In this document: piece after piece, positions 1-8,280 of the stretch
How positions within the stretch are numbered: the first letter of the stretch is position 1
How the letters are laid out: each line of letters opens with the position of its first letter
Assembly (NCBI GenBank): GCA_002314525.1
Contig: DCGE01000049.1
Span: 1 to 8,280 of the forward strand
Length of the DNA: 8,280 bases
Direction of reading: 5' to 3'
Source: Prevotellaceae bacterium UBA1786
GTDB lineage: Bacteria > Bacteroidota > Bacteroidia > Bacteroidales > Bacteroidaceae
Notes under the pieces: model-generated
The model's input: only the letters and a program-made list of their open reading frames with translations
What the model was told of the DNA's origin: nothing
Databases searched by the model: none
Translations under genes and position numbers: made by a program

Positions 1-1334
<1,334 letters not shown>

Positions 1335-1388
1335 TTATTATTAACAGAGATATTTGAAGCAAAAAAACTGTCAAAACAAACTAATTAT

Positions 1389-1419
1389 TTTGCTGTGACA
1401 AAAAAAATTATTACCTTTG
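1389..1419 (+). promoter_or_regulatory. Bacteroidota-type promoter of the TPR-ribH-tamB-nadE operon
   Basis: A TTTG -33 element lies at 1389-1392 and a -7 element TACCTTTG (TAnnTTTG) at 1412-1419, with 19 bp between them. This is the arrangement known for the primary sigma factor of Bacteroidota. The transcription start would be about 1424-1428, giving a leader of about 35 nt before the ATG at 1461. That leader is too short for an FMN riboswitch or a similar structured element. The run of A and T upstream may help polymerase binding. Confidence 0.78.
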
Positions 1420-1460
1420 TGCGCTTAATATGCAGATAACAACAATTAATAATAAAAACA

Positions 1461-2129
1461 ATGGCAAAGAAAAACAAAAAAGAAGCAATCGGATTTGATG
1501 TTCAGCTGAGCAAATCCGAAGCATTCATTGAGAAGCATCTGAAGCAGATCTTGTACGGTCTGGCAGCAGTTTGTGTAGTAGTAATCGCTATCTACTTGTG
1601 GAACAACCACAAGGACAGCATGGAAAAAGAAGCTGCAAATGCTATCGCAAAGAGTCAGGAATCATTTGCAATGGACAATTTTGACCTCGCCCTCAATGGA
1701 GACAACGTGAACGAGAAGGGATTCCTGAACATCATCAGTGAATTCAGCGGAACAAAAACTGCCAACCTTGCAAAGGCATACGCAGGACTCTGCTACTACA
1801 ATCTCGGCAAGTATGATGAGGCTGAGAAGATGTTCAACGACTATACACCTCAGGACGATGCAGTGATCTCACCTGCTGTTATTGCAGCACTGGGTAATTG
1901 CTACGTTGAAAAAGGTGACAAGGAAAAAGGTGCAGAGACACTTGTAAAGGCAGCCAAGGTTGCTGACAACGATGCATCAAGTCCAATATTCCTTCTTGAG
2001 GCAGGTCAGATTTATCAGGATCTCGGACAGAAAGAAAAGGCACTTGAACTCTATAACGAGATCAAGACAAAGTACTATCTCAGTGCTGTTGCCAATGAGA
2101 TTGACAAATACATTGAATTGTGCAAATAA
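1461..2129 (+). CDS. Single-pass membrane TPR protein (YfgM-like)
   Basis: Predicted 222-residue inner-membrane-anchored tetratricopeptide-repeat protein. A Lys-rich cytoplasmic N-terminus (residues 1-28) is followed by one hydrophobic helix at about 30-47 ([18 protein letters not shown]) and then a helical, probably periplasmic domain. TPR-like units with the usual Ala, Gly and Tyr pattern are visible at about 101-130 ([20 protein letters not shown]), 138-165 and 174-206 ([18 protein letters not shown]). The layout resembles E. coli YfgM, a single-pass TPR protein tied to SecYEG and periplasmic chaperones, but function here is inference. The ATG at 1461 lies about 35 nt after a good promoter. 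No Shine-Dalgarno is seen; the upstream bases are AT-rich, which is normal for the phylum. It is the first gene of the operon, and its end overlaps the ribH start by 10 nt. To my recollection a TPR gene next to ribH is a recurring arrangement in Bacteroidales. Confidence 0.9.
   Translation: MAKKNKKEAIGFDVQLSKSEAFIEKHLKQILYGLAAVCVVVIAIYLWNNHKDSMEKEAANAIAKSQESFAMDNFDLALNGDNVNEKGFLNIISEFSGTKTANLAKAYAGLCYYNLGKYDEAEKMFNDYTPQDDAVISPAVIAALGNCYVEKGDKEKGAETLVKAAKVADNDASSPIFLLEAGQIYQDLGQKEKALELYNEIKTKYYLSAVANEIDKYIELCK
2114..2129 (+). other. TPR-ribH overlap with GTG start
   Basis: In the ribH frame an in-frame TGA at 2114-2116 is followed by ATT, then GTG at 2120-2122; the TPR gene stops with TAA at 2127-2129. 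The start is therefore confined to a few codons, and GTG is the only standard one before the conserved N-terminus. The 10-nt stop/start overlap without a Shine-Dalgarno suggests re-initiation by ribosomes finishing the TPR gene. Confidence 0.75.
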
Positions 2130-2620
2130 TCAAGAAGAAAAATCTATCTGAGTACGATCCATCCACAATCCCAAATGCATCGGGAATGAAAGTCGGGATT
2201 GTAGTCAGCGAATGGAACGAACAAGTAACAGGAGCACTGCTTAACGGTGCTCTTGATACTTTATTAAGACATGGTGTCACAAAAAATGACATCATCATTG
2301 AACATGTTCCAGGTTCATTTGAACTGATCAATGGCGCTTCGCGTATGACACGTCGCGATGTCGATGCCGTCATTGCAATCGGATGTGTGGTTCGTGGAGA
2401 CACACCACATTTCGACTATATCTGTCAGGGAACGACATTCGGTCTGTCGCAGCTCAACCTCACCCAAGACAAGCCTGTCATCTACGGACTGATAACAGTC
2501 AACAACATGCAACAGGCACTCGACCGTTGCGGAGGATGCTGTGGCAACAAAGGAGACGAGTGTGCCGTGACAGCCATAAAAATGATTCATAATTGCAAAA
2601 TAGGAAAAGAAAATATCTAG
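2120..2620 (+). CDS. ribH: 6,7-dimethyl-8-ribityllumazine synthase
   Basis: Condenses 5-amino-6-ribitylamino-uracil with 3,4-dihydroxy-2-butanone 4-phosphate to lumazine, the penultimate step of riboflavin synthesis, in the cytoplasm. Recognised by [13 protein letters not shown] (residues 28-40, substrate pocket with the aromatic Trp), HVPGSFEL (62-69), [12 protein letters not shown] (with the catalytic His of the RGxTxH motif) and a late QALDRCGG segment. The 166-residue length is normal or slightly long. I chose the GTG at 2120: an in-frame TGA sits at 2114-2116, and the N-terminal [10 protein letters not shown] stretch matches what I recall of Bacteroidales RibH. The first in-frame ATG (2186, residue 23) would remove this segment and start right at the first core strand. 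The GTG lies inside the upstream TPR gene, so translation is probably coupled. No FMN riboswitch precedes it; there is no room for one. Confidence 0.96.
   Translation: MQIIKKKNLSEYDPSTIPNASGMKVGIVVSEWNEQVTGALLNGALDTLLRHGVTKNDIIIEHVPGSFELINGASRMTRRDVDAVIAIGCVVRGDTPHFDYICQGTTFGLSQLNLTQDKPVIYGLITVNNMQQALDRCGGCCGNKGDECAVTAIKMIHNCKIGKENI
2590..2620 (+). other. ribH-tamB overlap with forced TTG start
   Basis: In the tamB frame a TAA occupies 2590-2592 and TTG follows directly at 2593-2595, while ribH ends with TAG at 2618-2620. The hydrophobic anchor encoded from about 2617 onward shows that translation must begin upstream of the first ATG at 2722. TTG is thus the best start. The 28-nt overlap and rare start codon probably set a lower, ribH-dependent translation rate for this large protein. 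Confidence 0.75.
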
Positions 2621-5600
2621 CAGGTTCAATAATAGCACTTTTTGCAGTTGCTATTCTAGGACTGACATGGTATTTCAGTCTTCCATCCACTCAAACCAGA
2701 TTAGGCGCATATATTGCCGAGATGCTCTCCAAACGGTTGGGTACGGAAGTAGGGCTGGAACGTGCGTGCTATTCATTTCCGAATACATTCAGATTAGAAG
2801 GAATACTTATTGACGATCAGAAGGAACGTCCTATGCTAAGGGCATCGGAAGTCTCTGCATCAATAAGCATTCCTTCTCTTCTTTTCTCAAGACAGATAAA
2901 GATTTCATCGCTTTCCTTCTCAGATATCAAAGCTCAGATAGTAGAAGAAACAGACTCCACATACAACTTCCAGTTTGTCATCGACAGTCTCTCGACTGAT
3001 GATTCAGAATCAGGAAGCCAGATTGACCTGTCGGTATGTAAGGCAAAGGATGTGGATGTGGTCTTCAAAAGCATTCCACAAAAAATAGATGCAAGTATCT
3101 GCAATCTGAATTTGTCACTCTCAGATATTTCATCTGCCGACTCCTCCTTGTCACTCCGACTCAGGAATCTGTCGTATGAAAGGCTGAAATATGCAGGTCA
3201 AGGCCGGCAGATCGATTCAGCGCCATTCAACTTATCAGGCGATATTGACTTTGCAAGTTCGGGGGACAGGCTGTCATGCAAGATTGATGACACGACACTG
3301 AAAATCGGCAAGAGAGAATTCAGTATCGGCAGCACCGAACTTCAAAAGGAGAAAGGCATCATTTCAATTCCATCTGTAGACATACAGTCAGAAGATTACC
3401 TATCCATCATTGGAAAAGGAACTATCAACACTGGCAATGGTGCCGTTGATACAGATATAGAGAAGATATTCGTATCACAGCAGTTCATTACCCTCATATC
3501 TTCTGAATTCGATATTGACAAGGATGTTCTGAACATCATGTCGCGTTTCGGTGACGTTGCATACACAGGAACATTCAGTAAGACGCCGTCATCATCATCC
3601 AATCCAGATGCCTATTCGGCAAAAGGTGATATTTCAACAGATCTGGGACAGGTTTCAGCCGAAATGTCATATTGCAACAAGATGATTGATGCCAGACTGG
3701 AGACAGAAGATTTCAGTTACGGAAAGATAATAGACGACAGTATTAAAGGTATGGCAAGCCTCGATGCGGACGTATCATTTGACCTGTCGGATTATCTGGC
3801 ATCAACCAACGAAATACACGCACATATTCCGAATATTGAATATCAAGGGCAGAGATATTCAAACATCAATATTGATATGGGTGTAAACAACAATGTTATA
3901 GATGGGACAGTCAAGATGGATGACCCAAAGTCGCAGGTTGACTCAAAGTTCTCATTCCGAACCAACAAAGATAACATCAAAGACATACATGACATCGACC
4001 TATCTCTAAAACTTGATGTCTCAAAAGAACTGAACAGACTGATATTAGGCCAGGATGCACCGGAGAAAATAGGAATTGACCTCGATGCAGAACTTTCGGA
4101 CCTGAATCCACAAACAGCCATAGGTTCAGTTGCCTTACATTCAGCTTCGGTTTCAACAGCTCAGGACCAATATTCTGTAGACAATGCCAACATTGACATT
4201 ATTCCCGTTACATCTGAAAAGCGAATCATCAATATCTGTACAGACTTCCTTGATGCCTCACTTTCAGGTACAATCGACCCACTGACAATCCATAAGGCAT
4301 TTCTTTCGCAACTAAGTAGGCATCTGCCTTCATTATTATCCTCAGATACGGATAATCGCAACGACTTCTCGTTTGACGTACATCTGAAGCAGACTGACAT
4401 GATTCGCCAGTTCTTACCGGATTCTGTCTTGACGTTCAGTCCTATTGACATCAATGGATATATTGATGCCAAACAAGGCGCTCTTGATATGGATATCCAG
4501 ACTCCATCTTTCTCAAAAGGCGATCTTACTCTGTCGTCGATATCAGCAAAAGTCAAGTCGGATGCTCAGATTCTGTTTGCCGATATTTCAGGACGGAAGG
4601 AATCACAAGAAGACAACAGCATCAACGTGTCAGCCAACGCATTGGCACACAACGGCTGTATTTCATCGACAATAGGATTCAATACCGACGACAACATTAC
4701 ACTGAAAGGAGAACTGTCATCAGAGACGAGATTCGTACGTGATGAAACGAACCTGAAAACAGAAATATCATTCAGTCCGTCATGGATAAGTTTCAAGAAC
4801 GATAAATGGAACATTCTTCGTTCAGCAGTATCCGTCTTAAACGGCAAGGTGCAGGTTGATAATGTCAAGTTGGCGTCATCCGACCGATATCTGATTCTCA
4901 ATGGTGATGTTTCTGCATCGCAACAAGACACACTATGTGCTGACTTCCACGGATTTGATATTGCATATCTGCAGGATCTGCTTAACTTCCACCCTATCAA
5001 ACTTGGAGGAAAGATGTCAGGTCAGGCATTACTGTCAAATATTCTTGACGAGCCAAACGTGAATTCAAATCTGACAGTTGACAGTCTGTATTTCCAAGAA
5101 GGCTATTTAGGCAAGGCTGACATTCAAGTCGGATGGAATCCAATAATAAAAGGTGTTACAATATCAGCAGACATTGTTGACGAACCGACAAATAACGTTT
5201 TCACACAGGAATGGCCGATACGCCGTACCACTACAGTGCATGGTTATGTTGCTCCAGGAGAAGTGAGGGATGATATCCAGCTCACAATAACAGCTGATAA
5301 CACATCAGCAGAATTCATACATGGTTTTCTGGGCGGTGTGTTCCGGACCGTAACCGGCGACGTGAACGGAGTGCTGCGTGTAACAACTGGCTCCGAAGGC
5401 GTGAACCTCATCGGAAGAATGAGTGTAGATGCCGATCTGGAACTTCGTGCTACCGATATCACATATCATATCAACGGACGCGATTCGATAGACTTTGTCC
5501 CTAATGCATTCAAGTTCCAGGACGTTCACATATCAGACCGCAATGGACACGAAGGAGTCGTCAACGGACAAGTAACGCACAGAAAGTTGAGAGGAATCGG

Positions 5601-6924
5601 TTATGATTTCAGGCTGAATTTCGATGATCTGCTTGTATATGACGAGAAAGAATTCAATTCGGATAAGTTCCTTGCAACCGTCTCGGGTTCAGGAAATATG
5701 ACAATCAGAGGCAAAGACGGATATAATGTAAACCTCAATGCTCACATCACTCCTTCAAAAGGAAGTGTGTTCGCCTACGATGCAGCAACACCGGATGCCA
5801 TAAATCAAGGAAAGTTCATAACGTTCAGAAGCAGGAACGAAAACAAAAACGATAACGATAACGAAAACGAAAACGGAGAGAAGGAAGACGACTATTCCTC
5901 GGACATCATATTCGATATAAACATACATGTCACTCCTGATTGTGCCATACGTCTGAAGATGGATAACAACGAAGACGGGTACATAACAGCATACGGATAT
6001 GGCGATATTGTTGGACGGTATCACAACAAGAACCCATTCACCCTTCAGGGTGTCTATCAGATAGAAAGCGGTAAGTACCGTCTATATCTTCAGGACATGA
6101 TCTATCGTGATCTCCAGCTTCAGTCAGGCAGCAACGTGACATTCAACGGATTCCCATTCGATGCCGGCATACACCTGATTTGTCATCACACACTCTCATC
6201 AGTACCACTCAGAGACCTGACCAGTTCTGTGGAATTCCTACAGAACAGCAATGTGAAAGTCACGTGTATAATGGATATCACAGGCAAGCTCGGAAATATG
6301 AATTTCGGATTCAATATCGACCTGCCGAATGTCAGCGATGAGACACGCCAGATGGTACATAGTCTGATAAGTACGGAAGAGGAGATGAACATGCAGATGA
6401 TATACCTGCTCGGTCTCGGACGGTTCTACACAAATGAAATTGCACGGGCACAGGGCAAGACAGGTACAGGCAGCGAGATGAGTTCGTTGGTATCGTCAAC
6501 GCTCAGTGGACAGATAAACAACATGCTCGACAGTTTCATCGGCAGCAAGAGCAACTGGAACTTCGGTACGGGATTCTCAACAGGAGAGAAAGGCTGGGAC
6601 AACCTCGATGTCGAGGGAAGTTTTTCAGGACGTCTGCTTGATGACCGACTGCTGATCAACGGCAATTTCGGATACCGAGACAACACACTGACAAACAAAT
6701 CGAATTTCATCGGCGATTTCGATATTAAGTACAAGATCTTCCCTAATCGCAATATATACATCAAAGGGTACAACCAGACGAACGACAAGTATTTCACCAA
6801 ATCAACACTCACGACACAGGGAATAGGACTCAGTATCCAGAAGGATTTTGATTCGTTTATCGATTTGTTCCGCAAGTCGTCCGCACTTCCTCAGTCGCTG
6901 TCAGAATTTCCAAACAAGAAATAA
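2593..6924 (+). CDS. tamB: TamB-family translocation/assembly module protein (DUF490)
   Basis: Predicted 1443-residue inner-membrane-anchored protein of the TamB/AsmA-like family, whose members span the periplasm as a long beta-rich groove and are implicated in phospholipid transport to the outer membrane and in outer-membrane protein assembly. Basic residues 4-7 (RKRK) precede a signal-anchor helix at about 9-30; an AsmA/TamB-type start follows ([20 protein letters not shown], 31-50). Residues about 100-1030 are repetitive beta-strand sequence with low conservation. The C-terminal TamB domain runs from about 1033 ([10 protein letters not shown]) to about 1425, with late motifs [20 protein letters not shown] and [14 protein letters not shown] near the end. 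An Asn/Glu/Asp linker at 1082-1095 comes from a DNA repeat. The start must be the TTG at 2593: a TAA is immediately upstream in frame (2590-2592), and the first in-frame ATG (2722, residue 44) would delete the membrane anchor. It overlaps ribH by 28 nt. No tamA/BamA-type partner is present in the window. Confidence 0.93.
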   Translation: MQNRKRKYLAGSIIALFAVAILGLTWYFSLPSTQTRLGAYIAEMLSKRLGTEVGLERACYSFPNTFRLEGILIDDQKERPMLRASEVSASISIPSLLFSRQIKISSLSFSDIKAQIVEETDSTYNFQFVIDSLSTDDSESGSQIDLSVCKAKDVDVVFKSIPQKIDASICNLNLSLSDISSADSSLSLRLRNLSYERLKYAGQGRQIDSAPFNLSGDIDFASSGDRLSCKIDDTTLKIGKREFSIGSTELQKEKGIISIPSVDIQSEDYLSIIGKGTINTGNGAVDTDIEKIFVSQQFITLISSEFDIDKDVLNIMSRFGDVAYTGTFSKTPSSSSNPDAYSAKGDISTDLGQVSAEMSYCNKMIDARLETEDFSYGKIIDDSIKGMASLDADVSFDLSDYLASTNEIHAHIPNIEYQGQRYSNINIDMGVNNNVIDGTVKMDDPKSQVDSKFSFRTNKDNIKDIHDIDLSLKLDVSKELNRLILGQDAPEKIGIDLDAELSDLNPQTAIGSVALHSASVSTAQDQYSVDNANIDIIPVTSEKRIINICTDFLDASLSGTIDPLTIHKAFLSQLSRHLPSLLSSDTDNRNDFSFDVHLKQTDMIRQFLPDSVLTFSPIDINGYIDAKQGALDMDIQTPSFSKGDLTLSSISAKVKSDAQILFADISGRKESQEDNSINVSANALAHNGCISSTIGFNTDDNITLKGELSSETRFVRDETNLKTEISFSPSWISFKNDKWNILRSAVSVLNGKVQVDNVKLASSDRYLILNGDVSASQQDTLCADFHGFDIAYLQDLLNFHPIKLGGKMSGQALLSNILDEPNVNSNLTVDSLYFQEGYLGKADIQVGWNPIIKGVTISADIVDEPTNNVFTQEWPIRRTTTVHGYVAPGEVRDDIQLTITADNTSAEFIHGFLGGVFRTVTGDVNGVLRVTTGSEGVNLIGRMSVDADLELRATDITYHINGRDSIDFVPNAFKFQDVHISDRNGHEGVVNGQVTHRKLRGIGYDFRLNFDDLLVYDEKEFNSDKFLATVSGSGNMTIRGKDGYNVNLNAHITPSKGSVFAYDAATPDAINQGKFITFRSRNENKNDNDNENENGEKEDDYSSDIIFDINIHVTPDCAIRLKMDNNEDGYITAYGYGDIVGRYHNKNPFTLQGVYQIESGKYRLYLQDMIYRDLQLQSGSNVTFNGFPFDAGIHLICHHTLSSVPLRDLTSSVEFLQNSNVKVTCIMDITGKLGNMNFGFNIDLPNVSDETRQMVHSLISTEEEMNMQMIYLLGLGRFYTNEIARAQGKTGTGSEMSSLVSSTLSGQINNMLDSFIGSKSNWNFGTGFSTGEKGWDNLDVEGSFSGRLLDDRLLINGNFGYRDNTLTNKSNFIGDFDIKYKIFPNRNIYIKGYNQTNDKYFTKSTLTTQGIGLSIQKDFDSFIDLFRKSSALPQSLSEFPNKK
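5836..5877 (+). repeat. In-frame hexanucleotide tandem repeat (AACGAW) in tamB
   Basis: Seven consecutive 6-bp units read AACGAA, AACAAA, AACGAT, AACGAT, AACGAA, AACGAA, AACGGA. They begin exactly on a codon boundary and encode alternating Asn with Glu, Lys, Asp or Gly (residues 1082-1095). The following residues are also acidic (GEKEDD). Because the unit is 6 bp, gain or loss of copies keeps the reading frame and only changes the length of a hydrophilic loop in the C-terminal TamB domain. Confidence 0.9.
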
Positions 6925-6945
6925 TATTCAAATTCAATACAAGAC

Positions 6946-7680
6946 ATGTACACATTCAATCCGAAGGAAGCAAAAGATAAAATCGTATTATGGATTCGTG
7001 ACTTCTTCGAGAAGAACGGTCCTGGCTGTAATGCGGTGTTAGGCATATCTGGCGGTAAGGACTCATCGGTAGTAGCAGCACTGTGCTGCGAAGCACTTGG
7101 CCCCGAGAGAGTGATTGGCGTACTGATGCCTAATGGAGTACAACCCGACATCGACTGTTCGCTGCTGCTTTGCAAGCATCTCGGAATCAAGTACTATACC
7201 ATCAACATTCATGATGCTTTTGAGGCGGTGACAGCACAACTCCGTCAGGCAGGTCTTGACCCATCAGACCAGACACTGACCAATCTGGCCCCACGGATCA
7301 GGATGTCAACGGTATATGCCGTATCACAATCAAATAACGGTCGAGTGGCCAATACATGCAATCTTTCCGAAGACTGGGTTGGATATAGTACCCGCTACGG
7401 CGATTCCGTAGGTGATTTCTCACCTTTGTCACGTTTCACAGTACAGGAAGTGAAGGCCATAGGCCACGAGCTCGGACTTCCGGATGAACTGGTGGAGAAA
7501 ACACCGATTGACGGTCTTGTCGGCAAGACTGACGAAGACAACCTCGGTTTTACATACGCAGAACTTGACCGCTATATCCGTACCGGTGAAATCGAAAACC
7601 TTGAGCACAAAGAACTGATCGACCGCAAACATAAGGCAAATCAGTTCAAACTTCAGTTGATGCCGATCTATGAGCCCTGA
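6946..7680 (+). CDS. nadE: NH3-dependent NAD+ synthetase
   Basis: Adenylates nicotinic acid adenine dinucleotide (NaAD) with ATP and amidates it to NAD+, the last step of NAD synthesis, in the cytoplasm. The 244-residue protein is a single N-type PP-loop ATPase domain: GISGGKDSS at residues 33-41 is the ATP pyrophosphate loop; NLAPRIRMSTVYAV (113-126), NLSEDWVGYSTRYGDSVGDF (139-158) and GLVGKTDEDNLGFTY (190-204) are typical NadE motifs. There is no N-terminal nitrilase-like glutaminase domain, so the protein must use free ammonia or an ammonia supply from elsewhere. The length fits the short bacterial form. The ATG at 6946 lies 21 nt after tamB stops, with no obvious Shine-Dalgarno. The last 11 nt overlap the next gene. 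Minor differences from the pattern I recall, such as Cys in NTCNLSED where Ser is common, do not touch the PP-loop. Confidence 0.96.
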   Translation: MYTFNPKEAKDKIVLWIRDFFEKNGPGCNAVLGISGGKDSSVVAALCCEALGPERVIGVLMPNGVQPDIDCSLLLCKHLGIKYYTINIHDAFEAVTAQLRQAGLDPSDQTLTNLAPRIRMSTVYAVSQSNNGRVANTCNLSEDWVGYSTRYGDSVGDFSPLSRFTVQEVKAIGHELGLPDELVEKTPIDGLVGKTDEDNLGFTYAELDRYIRTGEIENLEHKELIDRKHKANQFKLQLMPIYEP

Positions 7681-8280
7681 TATCACAAAAGAAATCCTTG
7701 ATGAACTATATTCCACCTTTGACATTGAAAAATTCAAGGCAATCGATCCGTGTGGAGCCGTTTATCAGTTGATGGACAATACCGATTCGCAACTTGATAT
7801 TGAAATAGGTGCATTGCTGACAGCCATGATTTCATGGGGATCGCGCAAAGTGATTGTACCGACAGCCCTTCACATGCTTCGTGATGAGATGCAATGGCAT
7901 CCTGCTCGGTTTATCATGGAAGGAAGATTTCTGGAGTCATATCAGGATGCGAAGAACCAGTGCGTTTACCGTACACTGAATGTTCCGACATTCAAAGAGA
8001 TATGCCGAAACCTTCAGAAAGAACTGACAGGCTATCCAACTATGGAAGAACGGCTTTCGCATCTCACGACAAAAGATGCTATCGGTGAAATCTGCCGTTG
8101 GCTTGAACCGGCAAAGATCGGTACGATGGACAAAAGTGCCTGTAAACGTGTATGTATGTTCATGCGATGGATGGTTCGTCACGACACACCAGACCTAAAC
8201 CTTTGGAAGACCCGCAGCCAAAGTGACCTTTATGCTGTCATGGATGTACATGTATGCCAGCTGACGGCATCACTGCTTCA
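7670..8280 (+). CDS. TIGR02757/DUF2400 family protein, 3' end cut by window edge
   Basis: An open frame from the ATG at 7670 runs to the window end without a stop (203 full codons, cut at the right edge). I assign it to the TIGR02757 (DUF2400) family, common in Bacteroidota and of unknown function. Family-like segments are IEIGALLTAMISWGSRKVI (residues 45-63), the basic CKRVCMFMRWMVR (158-170) followed by LNLW, and MDVHVCQL (191-198), where LDTHV is usual. The family is normally about 250 residues, so roughly 50 are missing. The start overlaps the nadE end by 11 nt, consistent with coupled translation in the same operon. The Lys-rich segment followed by Asp-x-His-Val recalls HhH-GPD DNA glycosylases (Lys, then VDTHV), so a DNA- or nucleic-acid-related role is possible but unproven. 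No membrane segment or signal peptide is visible. Confidence 0.82.
   Translation, partial: MSPDITKEILDELYSTFDIEKFKAIDPCGAVYQLMDNTDSQLDIEIGALLTAMISWGSRKVIVPTALHMLRDEMQWHPARFIMEGRFLESYQDAKNQCVYRTLNVPTFKEICRNLQKELTGYPTMEERLSHLTTKDAIGEICRWLEPAKIGTMDKSACKRVCMFMRWMVRHDTPDLNLWKTRSQSDLYAVMDVHVCQLTASLL

Larger units (their letters stand above)
1412..8280 (+). other. Probable five-gene operon: TPR, ribH, tamB, nadE, DUF2400
   Basis: All five genes face right behind one good promoter. Junctions are: TPR/ribH overlap 10 nt, ribH/tamB overlap 28 nt, tamB/nadE gap 21 nt, nadE/DUF2400 overlap 11 nt. I found no terminator-like hairpin and no convincing internal TAnnTTTG promoter in the one short gap. Whether more genes follow beyond the window is unknown. 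Confidence 0.75.

Noticed and set aside
1424..1460. Riboswitch (for example FMN) controlling the operon that contains ribH
   Set aside because: The inferred leader is only about 35 nt, and ribH itself overlaps the upstream gene, so there is no space for the aptamer.
2080..2690. Overlapping minus-strand frames of 63-107 codons across ribH and the tamB start
   Set aside because: They are shadows of ribH and tamB; no recognisable domain or promoter.
5755..6024. Minus-strand open frame of 89 codons with a Val/Phe/Ile-rich, membrane-like stretch
   Set aside because: The hydrophobic run is the antisense reading of the Asn/Glu hexanucleotide repeat in tamB; there is no promoter or homology, and the plus strand is clearly coding.
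6925..6945. Terminator or separate promoter before nadE
   Set aside because: The 21-nt gap has no hairpin and no TAnnTTTG element, so nadE most likely belongs to the same transcript.

Overview
The window looks like a chromosomal core-gene segment from a Bacteroidota bacterium, most likely order Bacteroidales (Prevotella/Bacteroides-like). The evidence is protein features typical of that phylum, a perfect Bacteroidota promoter (TTTG at -33, TAnnTTTG at -7) before the rightward gene cluster, and no convincing Shine-Dalgarno sequences before the starts. Genus is not resolved. I see no mobile element, CRISPR array, tRNA or rRNA.

Layout: positions 1-1283 carry the first 427 codons of a leftward ABC-F ATPase whose 3' end lies outside the window. 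A 177-bp AT-rich divergent intergenic region (1284-1460) holds the promoters for both directions. From 1461 to the right edge, five rightward genes are packed into one probable operon: a membrane-anchored TPR protein (1461-2129), lumazine synthase ribH (2120-2620), a very large TamB-family envelope protein (2593-6924), ammonia-dependent NAD+ synthetase nadE (6946-7680), and a TIGR02757/DUF2400-type protein (7670 to beyond 8280). Three of the four junctions overlap (10, 28 and 11 nt) and the fourth gap is 21 nt. Two of the starts are non-ATG (GTG for ribH, TTG for tamB), and in-frame stops just upstream limit how far those starts can move.

Functionally the operon mixes cofactor synthesis (riboflavin through RibH, NAD through NadE) with cell-envelope proteins (a YfgM-like single-pass TPR protein and TamB) and one poorly characterised protein. 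Tight packing implies co-transcription and translational coupling; no functional link between the cofactor and envelope genes is demonstrated by the sequence.

The points most worth a second look are: (1) the ABC-F protein appears to have one degenerate composite ATP site, with a non-canonical Walker A in the second domain and an altered signature in the first; (2) the DUF2400-type protein has a Lys ... Asp-x-His-Val arrangement that resembles the active-site layout of HhH-GPD DNA glycosylases; (3) tamB carries a 42-bp in-frame hexanucleotide repeat encoding an Asn/Glu/Asp linker; (4) the ABC-F promoter lies so close to its ATG that the mRNA may be nearly leaderless. No wholly new multi-gene system is evident.
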